Below, piece after piece: positions 62,692 through 64,000 of a DNA stretch of 64,000 nucleotides. The notes below the pieces were generated by a model. It did not search any database. It was not told where the DNA came from and saw nothing but the letters and a program-made list of their open reading frames with translations. The stretch is from Komarekiella atlantica HA4396-MV6 (GTDB taxonomy: Bacteria > Cyanobacteriota > Cyanobacteriia > Cyanobacteriales > Nostocaceae), in NCBI GenBank assembly GCA_019359395.1, contig JAHHHK010000015.1, positions 62,001 through 126,000 of the forward strand. The letters run 5' to 3'. Position 1 is the first letter of the stretch. Every line of letters starts with the position of its first letter. Made by a program: the position numbers and the translations under genes.

Positions 62692-62901
62692 TTTGTAACT
62701 AAATAATGCCATGTTTTGGCACTGCTTAGTACTTGTTCTACGACTGTTCTACACAGCGACAAAATTTATATGTGTGACGATCGCACAATCACGATCGCCT
62801 CGAATATGCCTGTCATACCATGTTTACAATGGGGATAAGGACACACTTCTTTGAAAGCACCCTTATAATTATTTCTTTAGGGCGATCGCAGGAGGCGAAA
62901 T

Positions 62902-63639
62902 ATGGGCTTGGCTGGGTTAAGAATTGTGTTGGTAGAGCCAGCTGGGCCCTTAAATGTCGGGGCGATCGCACGGGTAATGAAAAATTTTGGGCTACATCAC
63001 TTAGTATTGGTAAATCCACGATGCGATCCGCTGTCGGTGGAAGCTTTAAAGATGGCAGTCCATGCTAAAGAAATTTTAGAATCTGCGGTATTAGTAGCAA
63101 CTTTACCAGAAGCGTTGCAGGGATGTGTACGGGCGATCGCCACCACCGGCCGCGTTCGGAGTTGGGAAATGCCCTTAGAAAACCCTCGGACTGCGCTACC
63201 CTGGTTACTGGAGGAACCAGAAAAACCCGCAGCTTTAATTTTTGGCAGAGAAGACCGGGGATTGAGCAATGAAGAATTAAACTATGCTCAGCGGTTTGTT
63301 TGCATTCCCACAAGTCAGGATTATATATCTCTGAATTTGGCTACTGCTGTGGCAATCTGCTGTTATGAACTGGCACAATGTGCGGAACTACCTCAGACTC
63401 AGATATCCCAGCCTGATCTCGCCCCTTTGGATGTTGTGGAATCATACTACCAACAACTAGAATCGCTACTGTTGAAAATAGGTTATCTTTATCCGCATAC
63501 GGTAGCTAGTCGTATGGAAAAATTCCGCCAACTGTACAATCGCGCTCACCTGGAAACAGGCGAAGTAGCAATGCTCCGCGGGATTGTGCATCAGGTTGAA
63601 TGGGCACTTAAAAACCAGATTGATAGTGAAAACTTGTAA
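62902..63639 (+). CDS. TrmJ-like tRNA/rRNA 2'-O-methyltransferase (SPOUT/TrmH superfamily)
   Basis: A 245-aa SPOUT methyltransferase, TrmJ/LasT group. N-terminus is RIVLVEPAGPLNVGAIARVM. The SAM-binding knot motifs are LIFGREDRGLSNEEL, CIPTSQDYISLNLATAVAIC and YELAQ. The C-terminal helical part ends with QVEWALKNQI. TrmJ 2'-O-methylates position 32 of tRNAs. GGAGGCGAAAT (RBS) precedes ATG. Confidence 0.9.
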   Translation: MGLAGLRIVLVEPAGPLNVGAIARVMKNFGLHHLVLVNPRCDPLSVEALKMAVHAKEILESAVLVATLPEALQGCVRAIATTGRVRSWEMPLENPRTALPWLLEEPEKPAALIFGREDRGLSNEELNYAQRFVCIPTSQDYISLNLATAVAICCYELAQCAELPQTQISQPDLAPLDVVESYYQQLESLLLKIGYLYPHTVASRMEKFRQLYNRAHLETGEVAMLRGIVHQVEWALKNQIDSENL

Positions 63640-63814
63640 CTCATTGTTTAATATGTATCCAATCATCTCCCAAAACGATGAATATGGCTTAAACTTATAA
63701 ACACAAAAATGCTACTTAGTAGCAAAGGGCAATTTGAGTATCAAAGTGTTTGAAGATTGAGTTTTGGGTCAGGAGTTTGCAAAGAAAAAGTTGAGTGGGT
63801 AACAAGGAGTAGCG

Positions 63815-64000
63815 GTGTCAGAGTCGAGTGACAAACTAACAGCTTTCTCGCGGCGTCAACCCTTAAATAGTCGCCAGCGTCCACTCATTCAAAAAGTGGC
63901 ACAGAAGAAAGTGAAAAACCAGCAGCACTCTGCTACTGGTGGAGATATAGGGTTAACACGCCCAAAAAATGATGTCAGTCCTCCCTCAATCCCTACTGGT
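63815..64000 (+). CDS. Unidentified protein, N-terminal fragment
   Basis: The frame is open for 62 codons from a GTG at 63815 and leaves the right edge. AAGGAG lies 6 nt before the GTG. The N-terminal part is basic and Ser/Gln-rich (SRRQPLNSRQRPLIQKVAQK), probably a cytoplasmic lead-in before a domain outside the window. It could precede a membrane anchor, but this cannot be judged here. No family assigned. Confidence 0.6.
   Translation, partial: MSESSDKLTAFSRRQPLNSRQRPLIQKVAQKKVKNQQHSATGGDIGLTRPKNDVSPPSIPTG

Overview
This window is chromosomal DNA of a filamentous, heterocyst-forming cyanobacterium of the Nostoc/Anabaena group. The evidence is the density of HIP1 octamers (GCGATCGC), short tandem heptamer repeats and palindromic interspersed repeats, a kaiABC clock operon followed directly by a TolC-type exporter that resembles HgdD, a photosystem II S4-domain protein, a D-glycerate 3-kinase and a Ycf20-type protein. 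No prophage markers (terminase, capsid, portal, integrase) and no type VI hallmarks (TssBC, ClpV, TssJLM) are visible.

Bases 1 to about 24,270 hold an extracellular contractile injection system (eCIS) locus, almost all on the minus strand. It is the kind of cluster related to the thylakoid-anchored contractile injection systems (tCIS) described in multicellular cyanobacteria. In transcription order (right to left) it carries: sheath, inner tube, a gp26/gp28-like zinc-ribbon baseplate protein, a variable protein with a heptamer-coded tract, a DUF4255/Pvc16-like terminator with Ig-like extensions, an AAA+ ATPase, an 87-aa conserved protein, two DUF4157 proteins (one with a PD-(D/E)XK-like segment and C-terminal membrane helices, one fused to a lytic transglycosylase), an unlisted 59-aa single-span membrane protein, then Cis7-like cap/adaptor, LysM-like protein, gp27-like hub, gp5-like spike, PAAR tip, gp25 wedge, gp6/J wedge and a giant wedge protein with an Asp-box propeller that runs off the left edge. 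Most neighbours overlap by ATGA or a few bases, which points to translational coupling. A membrane-protein gene on the opposite strand and a 700-bp repeat-rich gap split the locus into a tube/motor/effector half and a spike/baseplate half. Two 21-bp tandem arrays of the same unit lie in opposite orientation in two of the intergenic gaps, and paired MITE-like and heptamer-ended repeats sit in others.

Bases 24,700 to 43,000 are ordinary core and accessory genes: a polysaccharide flippase, ilvN, a BON-domain protein, an alpha/beta hydrolase, infC with terminator, a large ATP/ADP-translocase-like plus HEAT protein, a glycine-rich stress protein, a TrkA-type NAD-binding protein, a DUF3124 lipoprotein, two divergent CPA1 Na+/H+ antiporters, an orphan receiver with Asp replaced by Asn, CsbD, a PRC-barrel/DUF2382 protein, glycerate kinase and a Ycf20-like protein.

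Bases 43,100 to 64,000 hold a lipoprotein, a GT39-type glycosyltransferase with a low-complexity insert, a large hybrid histidine kinase with degenerate receivers divergent from kaiABC, a short-type KaiA, KaiB, KaiC, the HgdD-like outer-membrane factor, several small conserved genes, an acetyltransferase, the PSII S4 protein, an SDR enzyme, a coiled-coil membrane protein, tRNA-Val(GAC), a HAF-repeat PEP-CTERM protein, a TrmJ-like methyltransferase and the start of an unidentified gene that leaves the right edge.
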